A DNA stretch of 64,000 nucleotides, taken from NCBI GenBank assembly GCA_020350725.1, contig CP070719.1:899109-963108 (forward strand), given 5' to 3'. The notes below the pieces were generated by a model. The model searched no databases, was not told the origin of the DNA, and saw only the letters and a program-made list of their open reading frames with translations. Below are positions 56,360 through 64,000 of this stretch, piece by piece. Source of the stretch: a bacterium. Lineage in GTDB: Bacteria > BMS3Abin14. The position numbers were made by a program, and so were the translations under genes. The first letter of the stretch is position 1. Each line of letters starts with the position of its first letter.

Positions 56360-57388
56360 CTATTCCGCCCCTGTGGTCTCCTGGGCCTCGGAGATCTGCT
56401 CGTACGGAGCAAGGAGAACGATCTCGATCCTTCTGTTGGCTGCCTGGCCCTCCAGTGTCTCGTTGGACGCCGCCGGCTGATATTCCCCGTAGGCACCCGC
56501 CGAGAGATTCGCCGGATCGATGCCGACCTTCTCCTGGAGGAAGTGGACCACCGCGATGGCCCGGCTGGCGGACAGCTCCCAGTTTGTGGCAAACCTCTCC
56601 TTCAACTTCCCTCCTATGGGGACATCGTCCGTGTGGCCCTCGATCTGGATCCTCTTGCCCTTGATCTTCGACAGCTCCTCGCCGACTTTGCTCAATACCT
56701 GGATGCCGGATGACTTCAGGTCGGCCCTGCCCGAATCGAACAGGATCTTCTCAACGAGGTTCACCGACAGCCTGTCCTTCATCCTCCTGATCTGGATCTC
56801 TCCAGCTTCGATCTCGCTCTTGAGGCCCTGGACCAGTTCGTCGTAGGTGGACTTCAGCTGCTGGAGTTCCTCCTCCTTGCGCGTTTTCACCTCCTGGAGT
56901 TCCGCCTGGGCCATATTCAGTTCCCCGACCAGTCTCTTGTTCTCGCTGTCCCTGCGGACGATCTCCTCCCGGAGCTCCACGTTGGTCGCCTGCAGCTTCT
57001 TGTTGATGTCCATGGTCTCCTGGATGATCTGCGATTGGGACACTTCCTTGCTCTTGAGGAGATCTCCGAGCCTGGCATTCTGTTCCTTGAGTTCCTCGTT
57101 GACGGCCTCCTGTGTACCCAGGCGCGCCTGGAGCTCGTCACGCTGCCCCCTCACGGCATCCAGCTGGCCGGAAAGATCCTCACCTCTCTTCTCGCTGGAG
57201 GTGAGGCTTTCCTGGGTGGACGACAGCTCGCTCTTCAGGGTGCTGTTCTCGTCCACACATTGAGCCAGGTTCGAGGCGCACCTGTCTGCCTCGTCGGACT
57301 TCAGCACGTAATCCTTTTTGCTCACCAGGCAGCCGGTGGAGAGAAACAGGAGAAAGCATATTGCCGATAGGGAAACGGTTCTGGTCAT
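56360..57388 (-). CDS. OmpA-family lipoprotein with long coiled coil
   Basis: 342 aa. Signal peptide ending in a lipobox-like STGC (Cys20), then a charged coiled coil (about 40-210) and a C-terminal OmpA/MotB peptidoglycan-binding domain (about 215-330: LFDSGRADLK, EGHTDDVPI, NWELSASRA, NRRIEI). Probably spans from a membrane anchor to the cell wall. I prefer the second ATG (57388; AGGAG six bases upstream) over 57394. A good promoter lies upstream. Confidence 0.9.
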   Translation of the reverse strand: MTRTVSLSAICFLLFLSTGCLVSKKDYVLKSDEADRCASNLAQCVDENSTLKSELSSTQESLTSSEKRGEDLSGQLDAVRGQRDELQARLGTQEAVNEELKEQNARLGDLLKSKEVSQSQIIQETMDINKKLQATNVELREEIVRRDSENKRLVGELNMAQAELQEVKTRKEEELQQLKSTYDELVQGLKSEIEAGEIQIRRMKDRLSVNLVEKILFDSGRADLKSSGIQVLSKVGEELSKIKGKRIQIEGHTDDVPIGGKLKERFATNWELSASRAIAVVHFLQEKVGIDPANLSAGAYGEYQPAASNETLEGQAANRRIEIVLLAPYEQISEAQETTGAE

Positions 57389-57733
57389 GGACATCTCCTC
57401 TCTTTACCCGCGGTCACGTAGGGTGCGTCAGGAAGGCAAAATTATCCCACATGGCCCGAGGGTGTCAAGGAAACGGGGTGGATCCGGACCGGATGAAGCC
57501 CACTGTCAATAGTTAAACTGATATATTATATTATTGCCATATCTATTTATTATATAATAACTAATTTATGTAAATTTTTTCAAGAAACGGCCTTGTCAAG
57601 GGGTCCTGGTGTCCTTGCCTGAGAACAGCTCTCTCCCCCCTGGCCGTCTGTCATTAATGTCAATGATCACTGATGTTCCTTCGCAGACAAGGGCTTTCCC
57701 TTTCCCCTTTGCACCCCTGTCCGATTGCCTCCG
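57389..57733. other. intergenic region with AT-rich island
   Basis: 345 bp. Contains the promoter listed next, three TTGACA hexamers on the - strand (57463, 57504, 57594) and a very AT-rich run at 57504-57591 that includes the 14-bp palindrome TTATTATATAATAA (57547-57560) and a T6 tract. The base composition is unlike anything else in the window. Confidence 0.6.
57441..57468 (-). promoter_or_regulatory. sigma-70-like promoter of the OmpA-like gene
   Basis: On the - strand: TTGACA (57468-57463), 16-bp spacer, GATAAT (57446-57441), about 50 bp before the start codon. The -35 is perfect and the -10 has five of six bases. Confidence 0.6.
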
Positions 57734-58591
57734 CTACACCAGCCTGAACGGCGCGGGGACGAACGTGAGGACGAATATGGCCAGGGCGATGAATCCGAGT
57801 TTTCTTCGTCCGGGGTCCAGTTCGATGTGATCCATGAGGACCGGCGGATGGCCGACACCGATGAAAATAAGGACCAGGGCCCATACGAGCCACCCCTCCC
57901 AGAATATGATGCCCATGGCGATAAGGGAGAGGTGGATGATGCGGGCCACCAGATCGAACCGGACCGGGAACATGGCCTTCGCGATATGCCCGCCGTCCAG
58001 CTGGCCCACGGGAAGGAGGTTGAGGGATGTCACGAACAGCCCGATCCAGCCGGCGAAAGCCACCGGATGGAGGACCACTGTGGCATCATGAGGCAGGTTT
58101 CCGAGGATGAGCTTCCCGGTGAGGGCCACGATAAGGCTGTCGCCGAGCACGAAACCCACGGTCTCCTCACCCGTAGCGGGGAGCACCTCGGAGAACAGGA
58201 AGCCGATGGCGAGGGCAGGGAGAGCGACCAGAAAACCGGCCAGGGGACCTGAAACCCCGATGTCCAGAAGGGTCCTCCTGTCCCAGATAACCCCCTTCAT
58301 CCGGATCAGGGCACCGAAGGTACCGATGATGGAAGGGGCGGGGATAAAGTAGGGAAGGGTTGCCGGTACCCGGTGCCGATGGGACGTCAGGTAGTGTCCC
58401 ATCTCGTGGACCCCGAGGATGGTCATCAGGGTGAGGGAAAAAGGAAGGCCGGATACCAGGGACAGGGGATCGGAGAGAGGGTTGTTCCCCCTCTGAAGAG
58501 CACCGGCGGCGGTGGTCGTCAGCAGAGTCAACAGGAAGAGCGTGATGTGGACTCCGTGATTTCCTTTTACCGGACTGACGTCGCGCATCAT
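57734..58591 (-). CDS. site-2 protease family (M50) membrane metallopeptidase
   Basis: 285 aa, five or six membrane helices. Zinc motif GVHEMGHYL (HExxH) and the late NLLPVGQLDGGH motif are intact, so it should be active inside the membrane. Substrate unknown; no anti-sigma factor is nearby. Two adjacent ATGs (58591, 58588) with no strong ribosome site. Confidence 0.9.
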   Translation of the reverse strand: MMRDVSPVKGNHGVHITLFLLTLLTTTAAGALQRGNNPLSDPLSLVSGLPFSLTLMTILGVHEMGHYLTSHRHRVPATLPYFIPAPSIIGTFGALIRMKGVIWDRRTLLDIGVSGPLAGFLVALPALAIGFLFSEVLPATGEETVGFVLGDSLIVALTGKLILGNLPHDATVVLHPVAFAGWIGLFVTSLNLLPVGQLDGGHIAKAMFPVRFDLVARIIHLSLIAMGIIFWEGWLVWALVLIFIGVGHPPVLMDHIELDPGRRKLGFIALAIFVLTFVPAPFRLV

Positions 58592-58596
58592 TAATT

Positions 58597-58680
58597 CAGT
58601 GTCCAGGATCCAGTCTTAGTCCTTAGTTCTCAGTACAGAGTTCTCAGTTCTTAGCACTTGAGTACTAAGTCCTTAGCGCT
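58597..58680. repeat. tandem heptamers, 12 units
   Basis: Twelve units in unbroken 7-bp register: CAGTGTC, CAGGATC, CAGTCTT, AGTCCTT, AGTTCTC, AGTACAG, AGTTCTC, AGTTCTT and four more. It fills the HAD-M50 gap almost exactly. Confidence 0.9.
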
Positions 58681-58684
58681 ATTT

Positions 58685-59401
58685 TCACCACAATCCCAGG
58701 ATCCTCCCCAGCTCCTCCAGATCCCCCCTCATGTCCGGGTCGACCCTGCCGGTTCCACGGTGGATGACGTTGCGCTCGACGAGGAAGGTCTTCATGCCCA
58801 CTTCAGCGGCCGGCAGGTCCTGTTCGACGTCGTTGCCCACCATGAGACATCTCTCCGGGTCGACTCCAAGGGCGTCGGACATCTCGATGAAATACTCCCT
58901 CTGGGGCTTGCAAGATCTCATGTGGTCCAGGACCGAGATCACGTCGAAGAGCCCCGGCGCAAGTCCTCCCCAGCGCAGTCGCTCCACCACCGATTCGGCC
59001 GGGAAAATGGGGTTGGTGGCCAGGGCGAGGCGAAGCCCCTTTTCCCTTGCTGCCCTGACAAAAGGTTCGGCTGACGGGGCCGCGGATCCCTGGTCGGAGT
59101 GTCCGGGAAAGACCTCCAGGTAGTAAGCACGGAAGACCTTTTCAGCCAGGGAGGCGTCGAGCCCGGTCATCCTCTCGAATGCGGAGTAAAAGGCCTCCCG
59201 GTTGGTCTCTCCGTCCCTTCTGGGAGCCGACAGGATGGCATCGATGGCCCCGTATAGACCGTCGCTGAAGACGGCCGGATCCAGGTGGGGGCGGAAATGA
59301 TCCTGCATGGACTTGATCATGGTGTCCAGAAAAAAAGAGACCTCGATGTCTATCAGGGTGCCATCGAGGTCGAGCAGCAAGGCCTGGATCCCCTTTAACA
59401 T
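58685..59401 (-). CDS. HAD family hydrolase
   Basis: 238 aa. Motif I LLDLDGTLID, motif II LALATNP, motif III CKPQ with a downstream MVGNDVEQDLPAA. Resembles phosphoglycolate-phosphatase-like or YjjG-type HAD enzymes; the substrate cannot be told. ATG 59401, GAGG four bases upstream. Confidence 0.88.
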   Translation of the reverse strand: MLKGIQALLLDLDGTLIDIEVSFFLDTMIKSMQDHFRPHLDPAVFSDGLYGAIDAILSAPRRDGETNREAFYSAFERMTGLDASLAEKVFRAYYLEVFPGHSDQGSAAPSAEPFVRAAREKGLRLALATNPIFPAESVVERLRWGGLAPGLFDVISVLDHMRSCKPQREYFIEMSDALGVDPERCLMVGNDVEQDLPAAEVGMKTFLVERNVIHRGTGRVDPDMRGDLEELGRILGLW

Positions 59402-59429
59402 GTCACCTCTGGTGGAAACGGTGTCACGA

Positions 59430-60671
59430 TCAAGGTCGGAATTTCCGGAAGGCGAGGCAGGCGTTGGTTCCGCCGAACCCGAATGAGTTGGTCAATGCCA
59501 CATCCACCTCACGTTCCCTGGCTTCGTTGGGGACATAGTCCAGATCGCACTCCGGATCCGGCTCTTCGTAGTTGATGGTGGGGGGGATTTTGTCCTCGGC
59601 GACTGATTTGACCGAGATCACCGCTTCCACACCCCCGGCCGCCCCGAGCAGGTGCCCGATCATGGATTTGGTGGAGCTCACGGCGAGTCCGTAGGCCGCC
59701 TCACCGAAAACGGTCTTGATGGCCTGGGTCTCAAAGAGGTCGTTGAACTGGGTACTGGTCCCGTGGGCATTGATGTAGCTGACGTCCCCGGGGGTGATGG
59801 CCGCGTCCCCGAGTGTGGCCCTCATGCACTGTGCCGCGCCGGTGCCACCCTCCGGGGGCGCGGTGATGTGGAAAGCGTCCCCGGACATGCCGAAGCCGAC
59901 GATCTCCGCGAGAACATTGGCCCCTCTCGCAAGGGCCGATCCCATCTCCTCGAGGACCAGAATACCCGCCCCCACCCCCATTACGAAACCGTCCCTTCCC
60001 TTGTCGAAGGGGCGACTTGCCCTCTCGGGTTCGTCGTTTCTCGTCGACAGAGCCCGCATGGCGTTGAATCCGGCAAAGCCGAGGGCCGTGATCGTCGATT
60101 CCGTACCTCCGGCTATGGCTGCATCGGCATCCCCGTACTGGATCATTCGGAAGGCGTCACCGATGCAATGGGTCCCGGTGGCGCAGGCCGTCACAACGCA
60201 GCTGTTGGGGCCCTTGGCCCCGGTCTGGATGGAGACGTGTCCCGAGGCCAGATTGGCGATCACCATGGGAATGAAAAACGGGGAAACCCGTCGAGGCCCC
60301 TTGGTCAGGAGAATCTCTGCGTATTCCTCGATGTAGGGCAGACCTCCCATTCCCGTTCCCACCACCACCGCGACCCGTTCAGCGTTTGTCTCATCGATGA
60401 CCAGTCCTGACTGTTCCAGAGCCTCGAAAGACGCGAAGATGGCATAGGCGATGAACAGGTCCATCTTCTTGAGTTCCTTGCGGTCAATGCGTCGCTCCGG
60501 GTCGAACCCCTTGACCTCCGCGGCGATCTTAGAGGCGTGATCTGTCGCATCGAATTTGGTAATGGGCCCGATGCCCGATCGACCCTCCAGAAGAGCATGC
60601 CAGGTCTCATCAACGTCCAGGCCGAGGGGCGTGACCGCCCCCAGGCCCGTTATGACAACCCTTCGTTTCAC
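59430..60671 (-). CDS. fabF: 3-oxoacyl-[ACP] synthase II
   Basis: 413 aa. Catalytic Cys163 in TACATGTHC, His in NAHGTST and [13 protein letters not shown], and the [10 protein letters not shown] end are all present. Elongates acyl-ACP chains. GTG start at 60671 with AGGA six bases upstream; acpP ends eight bases before. Confidence 0.97.
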   Translation of the reverse strand: MKRRVVITGLGAVTPLGLDVDETWHALLEGRSGIGPITKFDATDHASKIAAEVKGFDPERRIDRKELKKMDLFIAYAIFASFEALEQSGLVIDETNAERVAVVVGTGMGGLPYIEEYAEILLTKGPRRVSPFFIPMVIANLASGHVSIQTGAKGPNSCVVTACATGTHCIGDAFRMIQYGDADAAIAGGTESTITALGFAGFNAMRALSTRNDEPERASRPFDKGRDGFVMGVGAGILVLEEMGSALARGANVLAEIVGFGMSGDAFHITAPPEGGTGAAQCMRATLGDAAITPGDVSYINAHGTSTQFNDLFETQAIKTVFGEAAYGLAVSSTKSMIGHLLGAAGGVEAVISVKSVAEDKIPPTINYEEPDPECDLDYVPNEAREREVDVALTNSFGFGGTNACLAFRKFRP

Positions 60672-60679
60672 GTCACGTC

Positions 60680-60913
60680 CTAACCCTGTTTTTCCTGGAT
60701 GTAGTTAATGGCGTCCTGAACAGTCTGGATCTTTTCGGCATCCTCATCCGGTATCTCCAGGTCGAAAGCCTCCTCGAAAGCCATGACCAGTTCGACAACA
60801 TCCAGGGAGTCCGCGCCAAGATCGTTGACGAAATGGGCATTGACGTCGATACTGTCTGCATCCTGGTTGAGCTGCTCAGCTATGATCTCATTGATTTTCC
60901 CGGCTACGTCCAT
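60680..60913 (-). CDS. acpP: acyl carrier protein
   Basis: 77 aa, acidic. Phosphopantetheine Ser36 lies in [13 protein letters not shown]. Very strong ribosome site (AAGGAGG, five bases). Carries the growing acyl chain for the fab genes here and the donors for LpxA and LpxD. Confidence 0.97.
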   Translation of the reverse strand: MDVAGKINEIIAEQLNQDADSIDVNAHFVNDLGADSLDVVELVMAFEEAFDLEIPDEDAEKIQTVQDAINYIQEKQG

Positions 60914-60935
60914 AGGTCCCTCCTTAAAGGCAGTT

Positions 60936-61020
60936 TCTAGCTTCCAGGGTCTGGTTTTTGGGTCTAGGTTATAGTGTCTGGTTTCCGGTGTCTAGGTTCG
61001 AATTTCCAGTGTCTGGATCC
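60936..61020. repeat. tandem heptamers, 14-bp super-period
   Basis: About twelve units upstream of acpP: TCTAGCT, TCCAGGG, TCTGGTT, a 6-bp unit, then TCTAGGT, TATAGTG, TCTGGTT, TCCGGTG, TCTAGGT, TCGAATT, TCCAGTG, TCTGGAT. Two sub-themes alternate. Confidence 0.85.
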
Positions 61021-61056
61021 CCTTTTCTGCAGGGTCAAAATGTATATATATCCTAT

Positions 61057-61133
61057 GTTCCGAGTTCTCGGTTCCCAGCTCTCAGTTCTTAGCTCTTAGT
61101 TCCTAGCTCTTAGCCCTTTGCCCTTTGCCCTTT
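61057..61133. repeat. tandem heptamers, 11 units
   Basis: Eleven units in perfect register: GTTCCGA, GTTCTCG, GTTCCCA, GCTCTCA, GTTCTTA, GCTCTTA, GTTCCTA, GCTCTTA and three GCCCTTT. It ends ten bases from the fabG stop. Confidence 0.9.
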
Positions 61134-61142
61134 ACACTGCAT

Positions 61143-61880
61143 TCACATATACATCCCGCCGTTGACGTGAATCACCTGTCCGGTGATATAGGAAGCCCCA
61201 TCCGACAGCAGGAAACGAACGGATGCGGCAACGTCCTCCGGGGTTCCGAGACGCTGAGACGGGATCAGGGCGACCAGCTCATCACGGGCCTTTTCCGGCA
61301 GGGCGTCGGTCATGGCGGTCTTGATGAATCCCGGGGCGACCGCATTGACCGTGATGTTGCGGGGAGCCACCTCCCTGGCAAGGGATTTGGTAAAGCCGAT
61401 CACTCCGGCCTTGGAGGCGGCGTAGTTGGTCTGGCCTGCGTTGCCCATGGCGCCGACGACCGATGAGATATTGACGATCCTGCCCTGACGCTGCTTCATC
61501 ATGGTCTTGACGACCGCCTTGGAGCAGAGATAGGTTCCTGTGAGGTTGATGTCGATGACTGTCCGCCACGCGTCATCGTCCATCCTCATGAGAAGGTTGT
61601 CCCTTGTAACACCCGCATTATTGACGAGATGATCGATCCTGCCGAAGGTCTCCAGGGCCGAGTTGATCATCCTGTCCACGTCTCCGGCGCTTGACACGTC
61701 AACTCCCAGTCCCAGCGCCTGGACACCGCGGGATTCAGCCTCCCTGGCAGCCTCGACGGCCGCATGTTCGTTGATATCCGCCGCAACGACATCGATTCCG
61801 GTCGAAGCAAGGTCCAGGAGAACGGCCTTTCCGATGCCCTGCCCTCCCCCTGTGATTATGGCGACCCTCTTCTCAGCCAT
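61143..61880 (-). CDS. fabG: 3-oxoacyl-[ACP] reductase
   Basis: 245 aa SDR. NADPH site TGGGQGIGKAV, catalytic Ser140, Tyr153 and Lys157 (NYAASKAG). ATG 61880 gives the family start with a G-rich ribosome site. The 229-bp gap to acpP is taken up mainly by two heptamer arrays. Confidence 0.96.
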   Translation of the reverse strand: MAEKRVAIITGGGQGIGKAVLLDLASTGIDVVAADINEHAAVEAAREAESRGVQALGLGVDVSSAGDVDRMINSALETFGRIDHLVNNAGVTRDNLLMRMDDDAWRTVIDINLTGTYLCSKAVVKTMMKQRQGRIVNISSVVGAMGNAGQTNYAASKAGVIGFTKSLAREVAPRNITVNAVAPGFIKTAMTDALPEKARDELVALIPSQRLGTPEDVAASVRFLLSDGASYITGQVIHVNGGMYM

Positions 61881-61941
61881 CCATTCCCCCTGTACCCTTT
61901 CCGGACCGACCAGCTCCTGCCGGCGGAGGAGCCGCACCTCC

Positions 61942-62886
61942 TCAGTCCGTCTTCTCCATCATGGCAACCACTGCGTCCAGGTCCTCCGGCCTGCCGAAGG
62001 CCTGAGCCACTGCATCCCTGCGAATTCTCCTGGTGAGACCGGTGAGCACGTTTCCCGGGCCTACCTCCAGGAAGGCCCCCACAGCCATATTGGCGATATA
62101 TTGGATCGAGTCCTCCCACAGAACGGGAGACGTTACCTGTGCCACCAGGGAGGGTACGACTTCATCGGCAGACGTTAAAGGCCTCGCCTCAGCGTTGTTT
62201 ATCAGAACGGTCTTCGGACTGTCAATGACGATATCGGCGAGGACCTCCTCCATGCGCCTGGCCGCCGGTTCCATGAGGCTGCAGTGGAAGGGTGCGCTCA
62301 CCGGCAGCTGGACGGCCCTCTTGCCTCCCCTCTCCTTGAAAAGATCGAGGGCGCGGAGGACGTTTTCCCGGGTGCCGGCTATGACGACCTGCCCCGGGGA
62401 ATTATAATTGGCCGGAGACACCAATCCATGGTCGTCCGTCGCATCCGAGCACAGGGATTCGATCTCATTTCTCTCCATCCCCATGAGGGCCGCCATGGCG
62501 CCCCTCCCGGCAGGGACCGCCTCCTGCATGGCCTTACCCCTCTCCCTCACCGACCTTATGGCATCGGGGAAGGACAGACTCCGGGCCGCAACCAGCGCCG
62601 AGTATTCTCCCAGGCTGTGTCCGGCCACGAAGGAGGGCTCGAGGTCTACCTGGCCGGCCAGCACCCTGTGGGCGGCTACACTGACGGCCAGGATCGCCGG
62701 CTGCGTATTCTCCGTGAGCCTGAGGTCCTCTTCAGGACCTTCGAAAAGAAGCCTGGTGAGAGCGAACCGCAGCGTATCGTCGGCCTCCTCCAGGGTCTCC
62801 CTGGCAGCGGGTGACCACTGAGCCAGCTCCCTGCCCATTCCCACGTACTGGGAGCCCTGTCCCGGATAGACGAGAGCGATCTTCAC
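61942..62886 (-). CDS. fabD: malonyl CoA-ACP transacylase
   Basis: 314 aa. PGQGSQYVGMG opening, nucleophile Ser91 in AGHSLGEYSAL, and SAPFHCSLM with the second catalytic His. GTG start overlapping the etfA stop as GTGA, so it is coupled to etfA. Confidence 0.96.
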   Translation of the reverse strand: MKIALVYPGQGSQYVGMGRELAQWSPAARETLEEADDTLRFALTRLLFEGPEEDLRLTENTQPAILAVSVAAHRVLAGQVDLEPSFVAGHSLGEYSALVAARSLSFPDAIRSVRERGKAMQEAVPAGRGAMAALMGMERNEIESLCSDATDDHGLVSPANYNSPGQVVIAGTRENVLRALDLFKERGGKRAVQLPVSAPFHCSLMEPAARRMEEVLADIVIDSPKTVLINNAEARPLTSADEVVPSLVAQVTSPVLWEDSIQYIANMAVGAFLEVGPGNVLTGLTRRIRRDAVAQAFGRPEDLDAVVAMMEKTD

Positions 62887-64000
62887 GGACCGGACCCTGC
62901 CGTCCTGAGAAGACGGGTTATCTGCGGTATGATCTCAAAGAGATCGCCCACCAGGCCGTAGTTGGCCACGTCGAAAATCGGGGCGTCCGGGTCCTTATTG
63001 ATCGCAACGATCACGTCGGAGGCCTGCATTCCGGCAAGATGCTGAACGGCACCGGAAATACCACAGGCGATGTAGAGTTTCGGCTGCACGGTCTTCCCCG
63101 TCTGACCGACCTGGTGCGAATAGGGGATCCATCCGGCATCCACCACGGACCTTGACGCCCCTACCGCCCCGCCGAGCTCCAGGGCCAGTTCCTCGATGAG
63201 CTTGAATCCCTCCGGACTGCCCAGGCCCCTTCCGCCGGAGACGATTATGTCCGCCTCCGCCAGGTTAACCGTGTCCATGATCTCCTCGACGACCTCGATC
63301 ACCTCCGTGCGCTGATCAACGGTTTTGCCGTCCAGACCCTGGATGATGTGGACCTCCCCTTTATTGTTCTTATCCATGACGGCGGGCACCAGGACCTTGT
63401 GACGGACGGTGGCCATCTGGGGCCTGTGCCGGGGACAGATGATGGTGGCCATGATGTTTCCGCCGAAAGCGGGACGTGTCTGGAGGAGGTCGAGGGTCTC
63501 CGGATCGATGGACAGGGCGGTGCAGTCTGCGGTCAACCCCGTGTCGACCTTTGACGCCACCATGGGGATGAAGGAACGCCCCATGAAGGTCGCACCGGCA
63601 AGGACAATGGAGGGTTTCCTCTCCGTAATGAGGTCGGACAGGACGGAAGCGTAGGGACCGTCGTTGAAATGGGCGAGAAGGGGATCATCGACGTAGATCA
63701 CCTCATCGGCTCCGAAGGCAACGAGATCCCTTGCCTCGGGTTCCATACCGTGCCCGAGGAGGACGGCCGTCAGAACCTCGCCGAGGTCGTCGGCGAGCTT
63801 GCGGCCCTCGCCGAGCAATTCCATGACAACGCTTGACACCTTGCCCATGCGCTGCTCGGCGAAGACCCACACGCCGGAAAAATCCTCTTTAGCCACCCCG
63901 ACCGGGACGTCTTCCCTCTCCTCGCTGATGATGGCCTCGACAGGGCAGGACTCGAGACAGGCCATGCACATGGTGCAGGCCTCATTGATGTACGCGACCC
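62883..64000 (-). CDS. etfA: electron transfer flavoprotein alpha subunit with N-terminal ferredoxin (5' end off window)
   Basis: 372 residues visible; the N-terminus is beyond the right edge. It begins in a ferredoxin domain with the 4Fe-4S motif C-x2-C-x2-C-x3-CP (CTMCMACLESCP); a second cluster motif may be cut off. Then the ETF alpha domain (about 35-200) and the FAD-binding C-terminal domain (VSGGRGLGSPEGF, YSHQVGQTGKTV, GISGAVQHLAGM, INKDPDAPIF). Ferredoxin-ETF fusions occur in anaerobes and deltaproteobacteria, often in electron-bifurcating or membrane-linked systems. Its stop overlaps fabD. Confidence 0.93.
   Translation of the reverse strand, partial: VAYINEACTMCMACLESCPVEAIISEEREDVPVGVAKEDFSGVWVFAEQRMGKVSSVVMELLGEGRKLADDLGEVLTAVLLGHGMEPEARDLVAFGADEVIYVDDPLLAHFNDGPYASVLSDLITERKPSIVLAGATFMGRSFIPMVASKVDTGLTADCTALSIDPETLDLLQTRPAFGGNIMATIICPRHRPQMATVRHKVLVPAVMDKNNKGEVHIIQGLDGKTVDQRTEVIEVVEEIMDTVNLAEADIIVSGGRGLGSPEGFKLIEELALELGGAVGASRSVVDAGWIPYSHQVGQTGKTVQPKLYIACGISGAVQHLAGMQASDVIVAINKDPDAPIFDVANYGLVGDLFEIIPQITRLLRTAGSGP

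Noticed and set aside
58597-61133. Heptamer arrays as CRISPR or direct-repeat origins
   Set aside because: Units are 7 bp with no spacers, differ from array to array, and no cas or replication gene is near.

Overview
The window looks like a piece of a Gram-negative (diderm) bacterial chromosome, most likely deltaproteobacterial in the broad sense. It holds nearly the whole lipid A / Kdo / LPS-export gene set, a bamA-skp-lolCD outer-membrane block, and a sigma-54 neighbourhood in which rpoN, hpf and ptsN sit beside hprK, rapZ and a mannose-type PTS. The placement is an inference from gene content and order, not from a database search. Coding density is high, 4-bp stop/start overlaps are common and TTG or GTG starts are frequent. 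I found no rRNA, tRNA, CRISPR array, transposase or phage gene.

Layout. 1-2373: methyl-cycle genes metK-ahcY (ahcY runs off the left edge). 2535-9650: a phosphotransfer/regulatory block read leftwards (rpoN, hpf, ptsN, hprK, rapZ, EIIA, EIIB, EIIC, EIID, HPr); no Enzyme I gene is visible. 9785-17766: LPS transport and Kdo/heptose supply (lptB, lptA, lptC, kdsC, kdsD, kdsA, pyrG, kdsB, heptose-7-phosphate kinase). 18159-24115 (+ strand): two glycosyltransferases, an N-acetyl sugar amidotransferase with HisH/HisF-type partners, and a methyltransferase. 24120-32267 (- strand): a complete pseudaminic acid pathway (pseB, pseC, pseH, a pseF-pseG fusion, pseI) with two predicted surface-glycan transferases. 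The glycan block is visibly poorer in GC than its flanks. 32416-39985: waaA, a DUF3108 protein, gmhB, lpxL, lpxK, a Trm112-like protein, a DUF374 acyltransferase and msbA. 40311-47856: gnnA-gnnB-lpxB on + and two lpxA paralogues, lpxI, fabZ and lpxD on -. 47853-54294: skp, bamA, lolD, lolC/E, lysS. 54492-59401: small and accessory genes (DUF2905, Mut7-C, MBL hydrolase, a 58-aa ORF, OmpA-like lipoprotein, M50 peptidase, HAD hydrolase). 59430-64000: fatty acid synthesis (fabF, acpP, fabG, fabD) and a ferredoxin-containing etfA cut by the right edge.

How it fits together. The fab genes make the acyl chains; fabZ, lpxA, lpxD, lpxI, lpxB, lpxK, waaA and lpxL build Kdo-lipid A; msbA and lptABC move it; bamA, skp and lol genes serve outer-membrane proteins and lipoproteins. 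gnnA/gnnB beside lpxB predict a lipid A containing 2,3-diamino-2,3-dideoxyglucose, and the two LpxA proteins differ at acceptor and acyl-ruler positions. The pseudaminic acid cluster plus the amidotransferase/HisH/HisF trio predicts an acetamidino-modified nonulosonic acid on the surface glycan. No Wzx, Wzy or O-antigen ligase gene is visible, which fits direct addition to the core but does not prove it.

The most striking non-coding signal is a family of degenerate tandem heptamers in many intergenic gaps (9.7, 14.1, 17.9, 35.1, 37.4, 43.7, 48.5, 56.2, 58.6 and 61 kb). Each array has its own 7-bp theme; several lie as inverted pairs and two supply the last codons of a gene.
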